The translations under genes were made by a program, and so were the position numbers. Positions 43,301-54,816 of a stretch of 64,000 bases of DNA are shown here, piece after piece (within the stretch, counting starts at the first letter, position 1; every line of letters begins with the position of its first letter). The stretch spans positions 1,674,001 to 1,738,000 of the forward strand of contig CP021222.1 of NCBI GenBank assembly GCA_003999685.1. The letters are read 5' to 3'. This DNA is from Taiwanofungus camphoratus. Its lineage: Eukaryota > Basidiomycota > Agaricomycetes > Polyporales > Taiwanofungaceae. Below the pieces are notes generated by a model. That model saw only the letters and a list, made by a program, of their open reading frames with translations, was not told the origin of the DNA and searched no databases.

Positions 43301-45524
43301 GTGTGGTTTCCGCTAAGGGTCTGGACCCCCTCAATAGAAGACCTGGATACGGACCACAAACCCATTTCGGTAAGGGTACCGTTGGATCCAGGACGATCGA
43401 TGAAGTATGTCCAATTTCCACGCTGAACAAGGTTGAAACCATCCTGAAGTGCACCGTAGACAGTACGCAGGTACATGAAGTGAGCGAACATGCGGCGCGA
43501 GTCGCTGGTCGGGTCGAAGTGATCCAGCGAATTCCAGTCATCCTGACATCCAATAAGTGACTTTCCGAGAGGAACATTGAAATATTGTTGGGATCCGAGC
43601 ATGTAACATCCGTGACGTTGCCATGCCTTGGTACTCATCATAGTTTGACGTCTAGTAGGATCTCAGAAAAGAAATTCAGTAATGATGACACGGCCACACT
43701 TACCCATAAAGATAGTTGGCGGCTGTCGTGTCGTACAGGTACAAATTCTGTTCCTCGCCATAGTACAACTAGTAACTGGTGTATTAGTCTGATGACAAGA
43801 TAGAGACTGAAACTACTTACCAAGGGAATACCGGGCATTACCAGAGACGTGATGAAGGTCGCTAGGACACTGCGCTCAGTTCCGTTCTCCAAACTCGGCC
43901 AGCGAAAAACATCGAAGTTACTCGTCCCGAACATGTGCTTCGGGTCGACCTTGCCAGTATTGGGATTCAGGAAATCGTTGTCCACAAACATCTGGTTCCA
44001 CGCAGTGACGAAGTTGGTCGAGATATCGTATGCGACCTCTAAGTTACCATCCATGCCGAGGAAACGCGTGAGCGAGCGATAGATGGAGTAGTGGAATGCC
44101 ACTCCGTCGAGGCCATTATTGGGAGCAGTACGGATAAAATACTGGTTGTCGGATTCCGTCAGATTGGCCGCCTCTAAGAAACCATTAGGCAGTTGAGTGG
44201 GAGTACGGCCACGACCACTGCATACTTGTCAGCACCATAACGCAATCTTGAGCGGTGATGGACTTACTAATAGAGCGACCCGAAGGTGTCACCACCAGTG
44301 ACCTCGCCACTGATATAAAAGTTCTTCTTGCCAAGTTTAGTTGCGCAGCTCCTGGTCGCAGTAGTCCACTGAGACAGAGCCTCCACCGTGATCTGGGTCG
44401 ACTTGTCGATACGGATGGCATCGAAATCGAGGGCAGTGATCGCCATACAGGCGAAGGTCTGCAACTTGGCCATGACCTCGGGTCTCCACTCTCGGAGACG
44501 GTCCTGGACTGAGGCGAACTTCGCAAGCTGACGTTGCCAGTCTGGGTGGACACCGAAGGCTTCCATATCGCCGTATTGATCGAACTCGGACTCATAGCAA
44601 CCGCCACTCCAGCTGACGTTTTGTTGAGACCCGTCGTCGTTCCAAAAGACAGGTAGCTGGCATGAAGAGTTATACGTGTTGTCAACCTGGGTAAAACAAC
44701 GTTGGCATAAGCCTGAGTAGCAGCGGAAAATGCAGCTGATAGGAAAACATACAGCGAAGTCTGCGTATTCCTCGAAACCCCATGGAACATACAACGGTTT
44801 CTTCCATACACCTTCATATTCGCTGAGAGAGAAGGGCGCAGACGCGTTTACGTAACTGTAAAGAGCACGTCGCTACCGTTCAGGATGGACTCATGAAGCG
44901 ATGGTCAGGACCTACCCTTGGAATCCAACTAGATCACTCATGGTCCCCACAGTGAAGTCGACCATAACATACATGCCACGACTATGGATCTCGTCGATGG
45001 TCTGCTGCCAGTCATTGATATTACCAAAATGAGGATCGAGGACAGAGAAATCGAGAGGCGAATAACCTGATCGAATTAGTGCGTACGAGCGCTACACGCG
45101 AGTGAGATTGTTGGCACTTACTGTCCGCTTCCCAGATCATATTAACCCACGGCGTGCCAGAGATATAGATGCCCTGCATGCCCATCCCTTGAATGTAGTC
45201 CAGCCTGGCCACGAGACCTTTCAGATCGCCGCCAGCGCGGAGCTGGGTTTCCCGCCAGTCCCACTCGTACGTGGTGCCAAAGTAGTCGTTGTTGGACGGA
45301 TCGCCATCTGCCAGCTTGTCCAGGAGAACGGTGTAGAAGGGGATGGCACGCCAGTTGTCAGGAGAGGGCGTGTAAGACGAGCGGGGGTTGGTCGAATACT
45401 CGGTGGGAGACTGGGCGTTCTGGTTGGTGTTGAGGTTGTAGTCAACGAGGTCTGCCCTGTATGGCGAGGCTGTGGCGAGGTGGGCGAGCGACAGCAGCGT
45501 CAGGAGTGCTGTCTGCACCCACAT
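37341..45524 (-). CDS. AGS1: Cell-wall alpha-1,3-glucan synthase (Ags1/Mok1 family)
   Basis: Giant plasma-membrane enzyme that makes the alpha-1,3-glucan of the fungal wall; estimated 2,300-2,400 residues, many exons. The start was set at a signal peptide ([20 protein letters not shown]). An extracellular amylase-like domain follows ([37 protein letters not shown] with the RID nucleophile, [19 protein letters not shown]). After a membrane segment comes a cytosolic GT5 glycogen-synthase-like domain: [63 protein letters not shown] with the EX7E pair. A Ser-rich linker leads to a multispan C-terminal domain ([32 protein letters not shown]) ending [10 protein letters not shown]. The stop at 37341 is the first in frame after that motif; both the start and the C-terminal exons are less certain than the core. 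Confidence 0.92.
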
Positions 45525-47815
45525 GACGGAGAAGAGACGGATCGGCGTGCGCGGTGAGTGGTTGGGAAGGTGATGATGGTAGTAGGAGTGCGTAGGATGA
45601 GGGTAATCGTGGTAAATCGACCTGTTAAGGGAGAGGGGGGGAACGAACGAACGAAAGGAAGGGGCGCTGTACCCTCGCGAGATGATGGGAGGCAAGCGGG
45701 CTGGAGGGGAAAGTTGGACACGAAGCCGGCAGGCGCTGAAAGGAGGTAAGAAATTCGTCGCGGCCTCGTTTTATTTGGGCGTTTCACGCGCCGGGGTCGA
45801 GACGCCGATCGGCACTGCCAACTGCCCCTTCCAAGAGTTTCTTGCGCATTTATTCGTTACTGACTACTTACCGCCCCACGTCCAGCACGTCTCCTCTCCC
45901 CGACAGCAAGACGCTGTCGCCCAGCACTTTGATAGATTGACACCACTTTCTTCGTACGCTACGCCAGCCAACAAGGAATATACTAACACCGCCTTGTCCA
46001 CATGCCGCCCGGGGACGCCTTACCAATCTCCTGAGCGTAAGTCGGCATCACAAGCGAAACAGCGCGTGTGATTACTCGTTCAAGTATCTAGACGACCTCC
46101 CAAAGCCGCAGGATAGTCGGCGCGGCCCCTGATCGGATCGGCTAGCAGGCCAGCAAGCAGCACCATTGGCTAGGAATCAGCGAGACGCCCCTCGAGAAGC
46201 TCAGAATTGTTGTGCGCTCTGGCCTCTGGGCCTCCAAGGTGGACTCGACACTGCGATAAGGTGGGCAAAAATCACTCGATCGTGATCAGTGTCGGGCTCA
46301 CTTTGAGCTGCCAGTACAGAGCTGCAAGACCAAATGCTACATTGGCCATTCTCGAGCACGTACAGACTGACTTGACTGGTCACTCAACGGCGACCTGTGG
46401 CCTGCCGAGCTAGCTCCTGCAGTCACATGCTCATCATGTCAGATCTGGTTGATGAGATATTTCAAGAAAACATTCGTGGTAATATCCTCTGCACTCCGAA
46501 GAGTTTTGCCGAGAGGCCGAAACACCGCACCATGACACCAAGGTCCAACGTCAATCCGACAGACGACAAGACCCAAGGGAGTACAGTGAGGTGAGCTAGA
46601 CTTTCCTCCTTTCACCTCAAAGACCCCTGTGGTGGAGAAACCGTGGTCCGAGATCTATCCGACAAGTCACTGGGCGAGGAATGTATCTGCGTCAGTTGCC
46701 AAAGTGACGTATAGCTCACCTTGCTGCTGTGCACCCCATCTTGGATTTGCAGGACCGGTAGGTTCGGTACAAATTTCTCGGTCGCTCATAGTTCCATAGT
46801 CCTCTCGAAAGGCCATGGGACTACCTGTCACTTGAAGGAACCTTCACCGTTCCTTTCGCCCCTTATCCCAAACGGTCGCGAACAGTAGTTGAAATATCAT
46901 AAGCATCCTCGAGCAGTCTGGCTGTTCCTTCTTGAGGGTACCGCGTTATCCCCGCCCGATGATATTAGATTCAGAGCGGCCACAAGGATTCCTTATCAAA
47001 CCCATCAGACCCTTTATAAGTCCTTCTAGCATGGGATAGAATGAGAGACATAATATTCTCTATCACTGATGGAAGCAGAAGAGTACAGGTGGTAACTATG
47101 GTATCGTAAGGATACAAAGGCCGACTCGTCTTGGATGACGGACGGTCTGACGAGATTGACAGCGCGCGCCGTCTTACTGGCGAAGTCATAGACTGTCTCA
47201 TGGTCCGGGGATGTTGTGAGCTGTCCCACATTGGGCCCTAGCACGGGTGACAGAAATGAGAGATGGACACCGTATCCGCATGCGCCATAGCAGGCAAATC
47301 GGTGTGAATGACCTGGGAACAGACAAAGCTGCAGCGCTGGTCTAGGATCTACAGCAACGAGCACAGTTCCCCCTCCTCGACACGTTGGTATGGTGTTGCC
47401 AATCAGCGTGTATCGAGCGTTCATCAACGAAGACGGCGCCGACATCGGATATCAAAACATCCAGGATGATAATACCATGTCGCCAGCTGTGAGCCAGGAA
47501 GCGTGACTCTCACGAGCGTTGCTCGACGCGCGCCCACTGCCAGCCATTGTTCTCGACTCTGTACTCTGTACTCTGCCCAAACTCTACCGCCTGTGGCGTA
47601 CACAAAGTCGTCGTTCCCTTGTTCTTTGTTGTGATATGGATTTCAACTATCTATGATCCAGACACCCCGCCCACACTCAGACTTTGCGCACGTTTTCAAG
47701 GTAACTACGCGACCAGCCAGACGAACACCGCCTTGGGTGACGAACTGCAGCAATCCTCACGCGTATTCGTAGTGCGAGAAGCCCCCAGGACTATCTGGCA
47801 CATTGTACTTCTATA
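45525..47815. other. 2.3 kb divergent intergenic region
   Basis: Separates glucan synthase (-) from the MAPKKK (+) and should hold both promoters, which can be long for wall and mating-pathway genes. The 200 bp before the glucan synthase start is pyrimidine-rich on the coding strand. A 139-codon minus-strand ORF at 47026-47445 and smaller ones are unsupported. No repeat or RNA gene recognised. Confidence 0.4.
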
Positions 47816-50800
47816 ATGACAGCCACAGTCGCGGGCAGCAGTTCCCTGCAAGTGCTTGACGATTCCCCACAACCGGCCTCGCAGGCCTCTTCTCCTACTT
47901 CGCCCACGTACCCTTCGCACACCCACTCTTCGTCCTCGCGTGCTGCCAACCACCTCAATGGCACCGCCCCCTCCACAAACGTACCTCATTTCGGCGCTTC
48001 GACATTTGCACACAGCGTCTCGCTCGAGCTTCCGCCTGGAATGTCGTATGCAGAGTTCCTCCGCACCTGGACAGACGCACACGTCGCGCGCTGGCTCTCC
48101 GACATCAAGTGCGGCCAGCACGCCGTGACGTTCAAAGCGAACGACATCCGCGGGGACGTGCTTCTCGAGCTGGACCAGGTCACGCTTAAGGAGATGGGCA
48201 TGGCTAGCGTCGGAGACAGGCTCCGCATCGTGAACGGCGTCAAGTCTCTCCGGCAAAGGTGCTCCTCTGGCACCGCCGCGTTTGCATCGATCATGAACCG
48301 CCCACGCATCGCCGACCATGGCCGTACTCCGAGCATGAACGGGGACATCGGAGGGTATCACACGCGGACTGGCTCGCGCCGGCTCGAGAGCGGTCGTCCA
48401 GCGCCCTTGCACTTGACGCCAGCCGGGGGCTCCCCAGACCTCCCTCGAATCATCCGCGACGGCCAGGATTCGGCGAGGCACAACAATATCCGGCCTCTTC
48501 CACAGCCAAGCAGTGGATCGACGCACAGCACTCCGACCACTGCTCACAGCCGTACAAACCTTCCGCCCCTTCCGCCCCCACCACGGGGCCAGCCGCCCTT
48601 GCCGCCTGTGGCACCAAATGCGCGAACCCTCCATCCACCACTTAATGCCCTGTCGGGACGGCGCACGCCTATCCAGCCCGAGTCGAATTTGTTCCCCCCA
48701 CAGCAGCCTCATGCATCGAATCTGTTGACTCCCACGTCTCAGTCTCAGGGACGGACACCGGGTCGCTCACAGTCGCCACTACCATTCCCAACTTCGCAGC
48801 CCGCTAGCCGTAATCTCACCCGCTCAAATAACGATAATGGTTCACACAGCAGGAACGGCTCACATTCAAATTCGGCGCCGCCACAGCCGCCTAGCAAGCC
48901 TGTCCCGCGTCTGCCCACAGGTAATCCCCCTCACCCGTATGCGTCGCATACGTCGCCGCAGCATGGTCTTTCGCCGATCGCGGAATCGTTCGTGACCCAG
49001 CGCAGTAATGCGGGGACGCCCTCGCCCCCTACTGGGCTCTCGCACAGGCTTGCCGCTGGTCTCTTGCGCCCGGACACGCCTCCGCGCAATAATCCCTCCC
49101 TGGACGACCTGCGCAGGAAGCTTGTGAGGTTCGCTCTGCCAGACGAGGGCAAGTCCACCACCATCAACGTTGCTGATTGTGTGGGTGGCGTCGAGGTTCT
49201 TGTGAAGGCGCTAAAGAAGTTCGGAAAACTTGGCTCGAGGGGCGACTCCGAGGGCATGGAACATGTTGAGAGCGAGGATGGCGGATTGAGCGTTGACGGA
49301 TGGGGCGCTTACCTGCACTACGGGCACGAGGATTCACCAGGTTGTTTTGTTCTTCCATTATACTAAAATTGACTCATCTGAATCTGTATGACAGGAAATC
49401 CTCTGACGGAGGCGCAACTTCTTGCTATCTGTCATGCCCCGCCAGATGAGCCCTCTCGCGAGCACGGGCTGACACTACGCATGATCGGAAAGACGAAGCG
49501 GTCAGTGAGGGAGGCAACCCCGAGCCCATCAAGTCCTGTATTTGCGACGCCAAGCCATGATCAAGACGAAGACTCGCTCTCGCCAGAAAGGCTTCCCAAT
49601 ACGCTGCAAACTCCTGCAACTACAAAGAGTATGAAGCGCGCCAGTTCCGTTAGCATCCTTAGTGGGCTCGGTGTGCCCATGCCCGAAAATGCTCTCGAAG
49701 GAGCGGCGGTCACTTCTCCTGCCGAAAGTCCCAAGGAGAGCATTCCCTCTGCTACCAGGCGGCCATCAAAGCTGCGTAACTTCTTCGGACAGAGGCCGCC
49801 CAGCGAGCTTATCACTACTCACCTGGCGGAGTACTTCCCGTTCACTGAGAAGAAAGTACTGGAGCGTACTAGAAGGCAGAGCATGATGCGTGCTGCAGGC
49901 GGGCTCGACAGGCGAGATAGCACCATTTCATGGAACCCCTCATCGCAGTCAAGATTCAGCGTTAGTACACTAGATTCACAACGGAATGCATCGCCAAGGG
50001 TTTCTGTATCGTCGGCGTCGACCGTCTTGTTCCCTGAGAAACCCTCCCCTCTACCACCTCTCCCTACTGATACTAGCAAGCCAGAGCAGCCTCCTCGACT
50101 GTCGCTGTCTACCGATAATGGCAACGCTATCGAGCTGTCTACGAAGGAGGAAGATCAAGCTTATAAGCGACTATCCAGTCCCCATATCCTGCCGCCCGTG
50201 GCGTTCCCGTCAGAGTCCCTGTCTGAATCGTTGAATCTCAACTCAAGTCAGTTGGGTGCGCGCCCCCTTTCCAGAACGATGTCGACTGCTTCGAAAAGGA
50301 TGAGTTTCATCACTGAGTTGAGGAGTAAGCGGGACCGGTCTGACACTGCGAGTCTGATGACAGTCGACGAGATCACCGCAGAAGTGGAAAGCCGCCGCGA
50401 GAGTGCTGATGTGAAGCTTGATCCAGAAAGTACAGAGGAGTGGACCAAGGTTGACGTAGGAGATGACATTGAGAAGGAGAGTATCAAGGAAGTCGCTGAG
50501 GGTGAGAGTGAGAGTGAGGATAGCGAAGAAGAGGACGACGATAATGCCGCTGATGATGACGCAGTTACTGATGAGGATGAGCCTGGCAAGGCAATCACAT
50601 CAGCAGGTAGTAAGTTGGTCAGTACTTATCAACTGCAGGCTTTGAGGCTAATCTTCCGTTCCTAAGGCGAGAGAACTATCAAGTGGATCAAAGGTGCTTT
50701 GATCGGCGCTGGGTCATTTGGAAAAGTCTACCTTGGGATGGACACAGCGCATGGTTTGCTTATGGCGGTGAAGCAGGTGGAATTACCCACAGGTTCAGCA

Positions 50801-51674
50801 CCGAATGAAGAACGCAAGAAGAGCATGTTGAGCGCACTCGAGCGAGAAATTGAATTGCTTAGAGACCTGCATCATGAGAACATTGTCCAGTATCTTTGTA
50901 CGTCGGCCTTGTTTCTGGGCCAGTCTCGGCTCTGATCTTTATTGATGACACCTAGCTTCCTGTATTGATGATGACCACCTGAACATTTTCCTGGAGTATG
51001 TCCCCGGAGGCTCCGTGACATCTCTGTTGCGAAATTACGGTGCCTTCGAGGAACCTCTTGTGCGCAACTGGGTCCGACAGATCCTACAAGGCCTCAACTA
51101 CTTGCATGAACGGGATATCATTCATCGCGACATCAAGGGTGCAAATATGCTTGTCGATAACAAGGGCGGCATCAAGATTTCAGATTTCGGAATCTCAAAG
51201 AAAGTTGAAGATAGTAAGTGGTTCCAGTTTCTTGACGGTTTATGATCAAAATGGCTGACAAGCTGCTCAGATCTGCTACCGGGGCATCGGGCCCATAGAC
51301 CTTCACTTCAGGGTTCGGTCTTCTGGATGGCTCCAGAGGTGGTGAAGCAGACTGCATATACTCAAAAAGCTGATATATGGAGCATCGGATGCCTGGTTGT
51401 GGAAATGTTGACCGGTGAACATCCTTGGGCACAATTGACTCAGATGCAGGCCATCTTCAAGGTTTAGTGCCTCTATATACATTTGTCATGCACGGGCTGA
51501 TTGTGGTCTCAGATTGGTTCGTCAGCGAAGCCCTCTATTCCGGCTGACATCTCCTCAGAAGCTGAAAATTTCCTCCAACTGACGTTCGAGCTCGACCACG
51601 AGGCACGGCCTTCAGCGGCAGAGCTGCTCAAGCATACTTGGATTGTAAATCAGCCCTTACCACTTGGTCGCTGA
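47816..51674 (+). CDS. STE11: MAP kinase kinase kinase of the Ste11/Byr2 type
   Basis: Relays pheromone and/or osmotic signals to a Ste7/Pbs2-type MAPKK. Six exons (47816-49340, 49395-50606, 50667-50897, 50956-51213, 51271-51461, 51513-51674) give 1,192 residues. The SAM domain at about 85-150 ([36 protein letters not shown]) mediates Ste50-type adaptor binding. A Ras-binding-like ubiquitin fold lies at about 425-540 ([29 protein letters not shown]). Long Ser/Pro- and Asp/Glu-rich spacers follow. The C-terminal kinase domain starts at about 910: [70 protein letters not shown]. All catalytic residues are present. The SAM-RBD-kinase order separates it from Bck1. Confidence 0.93.
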
Positions 51675-51798
51675 GCTTCGCATCCTCGCGTCAGTATATT
51701 CAATGTACGTGCATCTATACAAAGAGCTCCATTGGGACGGTTTCGTGCAGGGACAGTCGGTACACATTTTAGTTAGTCAATCCATAGCATAGGTGTGA

Positions 51799-54238
51799 TT
51801 ATTCATCGTTTCCGTCGCGTTTTCTTTTCCTCGAGCTAGCTTTTGTGCCAGGACCCCAGTGTGGAGTGGGGTTGGTCTGATACCGAACGAGCTTCACTTT
51901 GGAAGATGGTGTCACCGATTGTGGGTGCCGCTTGAAATTGGCTTCAGTTCTGTGGGTGGCTCTGTGAGCATGGATGAACAAGGCAGTAGAAGCACAACCC
52001 ACTTCGCTTCTTTGCTTAGTAGATGATGCGTGGGCGACGTATCAGACACCTTGTCCATTCTCACCGGATGTAGCTTCACCCACGAGCGAAACACATCGTG
52101 TACGTCTGCGCGTGTAGCACTAGTCTTCAACGAGCCAGCTAAAGCATGCGAACGTGATATTTGGTGCCCCGCGTGAAGTAGTGCAGAACTGGGGAGAGTC
52201 AGTCAGCTTGAGGACCACGCGAACGGCGAGCTGCTTACGCCACTTCATCCAGCGTCGGACATGTGCAGTGGAAGCTTCCAGCAATTTTAGCGGGAGTGAA
52301 GTAGAATGGCACATCGAGTTCCTGCAGGCGATCAGGTGATATCCTGGAGATTGACTCGTCGCATACCTCTTTGGCCACAGTCAGCATTCCCTTCATTCGT
52401 GCGAAGGTCCCGTAGCTATCCTCGCTCGCTTCGACGTGTTCCAGCACTTTTGCAACGAAACCAGGATCGTGCATCGGGCCTGACCACATGGGCCCGGATA
52501 CCTGGAGGCAGGTTTAGAGAGGAATGAATGTTCTGCTGGATGATGGGCTCACATGCAAAGCAAAATTGCACTCGGGGCATTTGTTGGGCATAGTCGGGCC
52601 TGTATGCGCCTTAAAGTGCAGATTAATATTACCGCTCGTTTCGTGAACATTTTCGACCATCCGGCCAAGCGGTTGGCTATAAAACGACTGACATCCGCTG
52701 CAAATATAGTACATGGATGTCTTGCTGTAGAGCAAATTGTCAGGATACCTCCCCAACGTGGTTGACACTACACTTGCCTGAAAGCTTTTTTGACTTCATT
52801 AGGAGATGTATACACCCGGACGAACAGACGGACGTAGAAATCAATGGAAAGCGACAACAGAGGTTGGATGTATCGCCCGTATCTTGCTGCAGACGTTGAT
52901 ATTGTGTGAAGAACCAGGCGAAGAGCCTGATATGAACATGTCAAAGGATGTCATAAATGACTAGCTTGCAGCTTACCGCTTCATGACAATATTCCGCTTT
53001 TACGGGGACACCGCCATAATTCGAAAAACTAGACGAGACTATCGGTGAGGCAGTCTGCACTGAGCTAAAAGGGTATGGTGTTACCATTTTTCTGGATAAT
53101 TCACTGTAGCCAACACCGAAAGGTCGGTACATGTGACACATAGCAGGCCTTGAATATTGAAAACATTAGCAAGGTTATTGACAAACGCTTGCTCACGAAC
53201 TGACCTCCGTCGTTGACACACTGGACAGCAGCATCGATGAAAGGCGCTGCAGTGCCATAAGGATCGAGGTCTACAATGTCGACCCGCTCTCTTTCTGTTC
53301 GATGGTTGTACATCAAAGCACTAGCTGTTATCAGGTCATGTCCCTCTGCATGGATTGCTCACAGTGACACACCAAGCATCACTCTCATTGACTCTGACCT
53401 TGGCTAGTCTGGATTTACTGCTTTCAGATTTCGTAGATTCGGATGGTCCATCTTCGCTCGGCATATCTTGAGCTCCCAACCCATTGATATCAATATTTCT
53501 CCGCATGGCTTCGACTGCAGCAGGGGAATTGTCATTCGCGATGACGTACCTGCACATCAGCGAAGGTAGGAGATTTAGCCTAAAAGATACTGGTAACGAT
53601 GCAGAGATACGAACTTCACGAGGGGGATTTCTTTTGCATAACGTATTGAACGCAGCCCAGTGGCAGATAGAGCCTCTAGTACAACACTTTTGTATGGCCG
53701 ATACTAGCAAGCGAGGCACATTGGCATAGCTGGGGGGGATCTGACCAGTAAAAGTCGTACCTCCTTTTGCTTTTGAGAAGCGGACAAAGCTGAAGGCAGC
53801 TTCTTCGGCATTGTAGACTCCTCTCCTTGTAGAGGGACATCCTCTGTCGGCTCTTCAACGATTGCCGTCTCAGCCTCCTGTCTGTTCGCAGATGCCGGTG
53901 CAGTAACATCGCCATCCGCTGCAAACAAAATCTGAACGCGTCCATAAGCGCTATATCCCTCAATCGACCATAGACTTACTCCTTGTCCGTTTAGCTTTCG
54001 GACTGCTACCGCTTTCCAGCTTCTTAGCCCTTCTCTCCTGAGCCTGTTTCCATTTATTTTCCTTTTCCTCGTTGAGCATCTCACTCCATGTCCGGATGCA
54101 AGCCACGCTCAGGTCACGATTGAACTCCTGCACGGGATTGAGAAACGCTTGGTTTCCGGGCGGGAGGAGGATATGCGAAGTATTTTCTGTATGCAGAGTG
54201 AAGCCCTCCGGGACTGTAATGGGGGCTTCAGTGGCCAT
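51799..54238 (-). CDS. TRM1: tRNA (guanine-26-N2)-dimethyltransferase
   Basis: Makes m2,2G26 in nuclear and mitochondrial tRNAs. Multi-exon gene on the minus strand, from [20 protein letters not shown] to a stop at 51799-51801. Signatures: [20 protein letters not shown] near the N-terminus, [19 protein letters not shown] (SAM fold), [20 protein letters not shown] (the catalytic DPYG motif), [14 protein letters not shown]-type strand, [18 protein letters not shown], the zinc-binding CSGC...CPEC pair, and C-terminal [14 protein letters not shown] typical of Trm1. An in-frame ATG at 54394, upstream of the chosen start, would add about 52 residues and could supply a mitochondrial form, as in yeast Trm1. 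It starts 124 bp from the 3' end of the MAPKKK gene (convergent). Confidence 0.93.
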
Positions 54239-54394
54239 ATGCGCGAGTAGACGATATCCCAGTTTGCGTTGATTTTGGAGGCACAAAGGCCTGCCGGCAC
54301 GCGAGAGGAACAGTAGTAGCAGCGTGACTCGAGAATTGTCGATGCAGAACTGAAATTCGGACGCTTGGCAGAGCGAAACCGTAATCGACCACAT

Positions 54395-54816
54395 GAATTA
54401 CGTAAGCATGTGATCTTACATAGGGACACCAAATAGGAAGGTCTCTCGCGAATCATGACCACTGATTCCTCTGAACCAGTTACGGTCTTGTTTCGATATT
54501 GTTAGTGGATTCTCGAAAATATAGCGCGCAGTTCACACATAGATACTTACACTGAGAAAATGGTATATTCACGCTTCCACTCTATCCAACACCAACCAGC
54601 TCGTACGTACAGTGCATTGTGCCTATGTCTAAGGAATATTGGCTGTGTCATAAAGATGCATAAGAGATACAATTCGGGTCCGTGCTTGACGACAAATACT
54701 GTAAAATACTACGAAGATGTCCGGGTCCAGGTAATTAATACGGAACCAAGGAGGGTCACAACAAACGATGCCTTGATAATGGTCGGTGCAGAGGGAAAGA
54801 TAGGACCATACGACGA
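54395..54816. other. Intergenic region between TRM1 and the ferric reductase
   Basis: 422 bp between two tandem minus-strand genes: promoter of TRM1 and 3' UTR of the ferric reductase. No coding signal. Confidence 0.4.

Noticed and set aside
47026-47445. 139-codon minus-strand ORF in the glucan synthase-MAPKKK gap
   Set aside because: Reads without strong codon or motif support, and no flanking exons could be added; left as intergenic.
47705-48712. 335-codon minus-strand ORF
   Set aside because: It lies fully antisense to the SAM-containing part of the MAPKKK gene; its composition (Arg/Gly/Trp-rich, no motif) is what GC-rich antisense gives.
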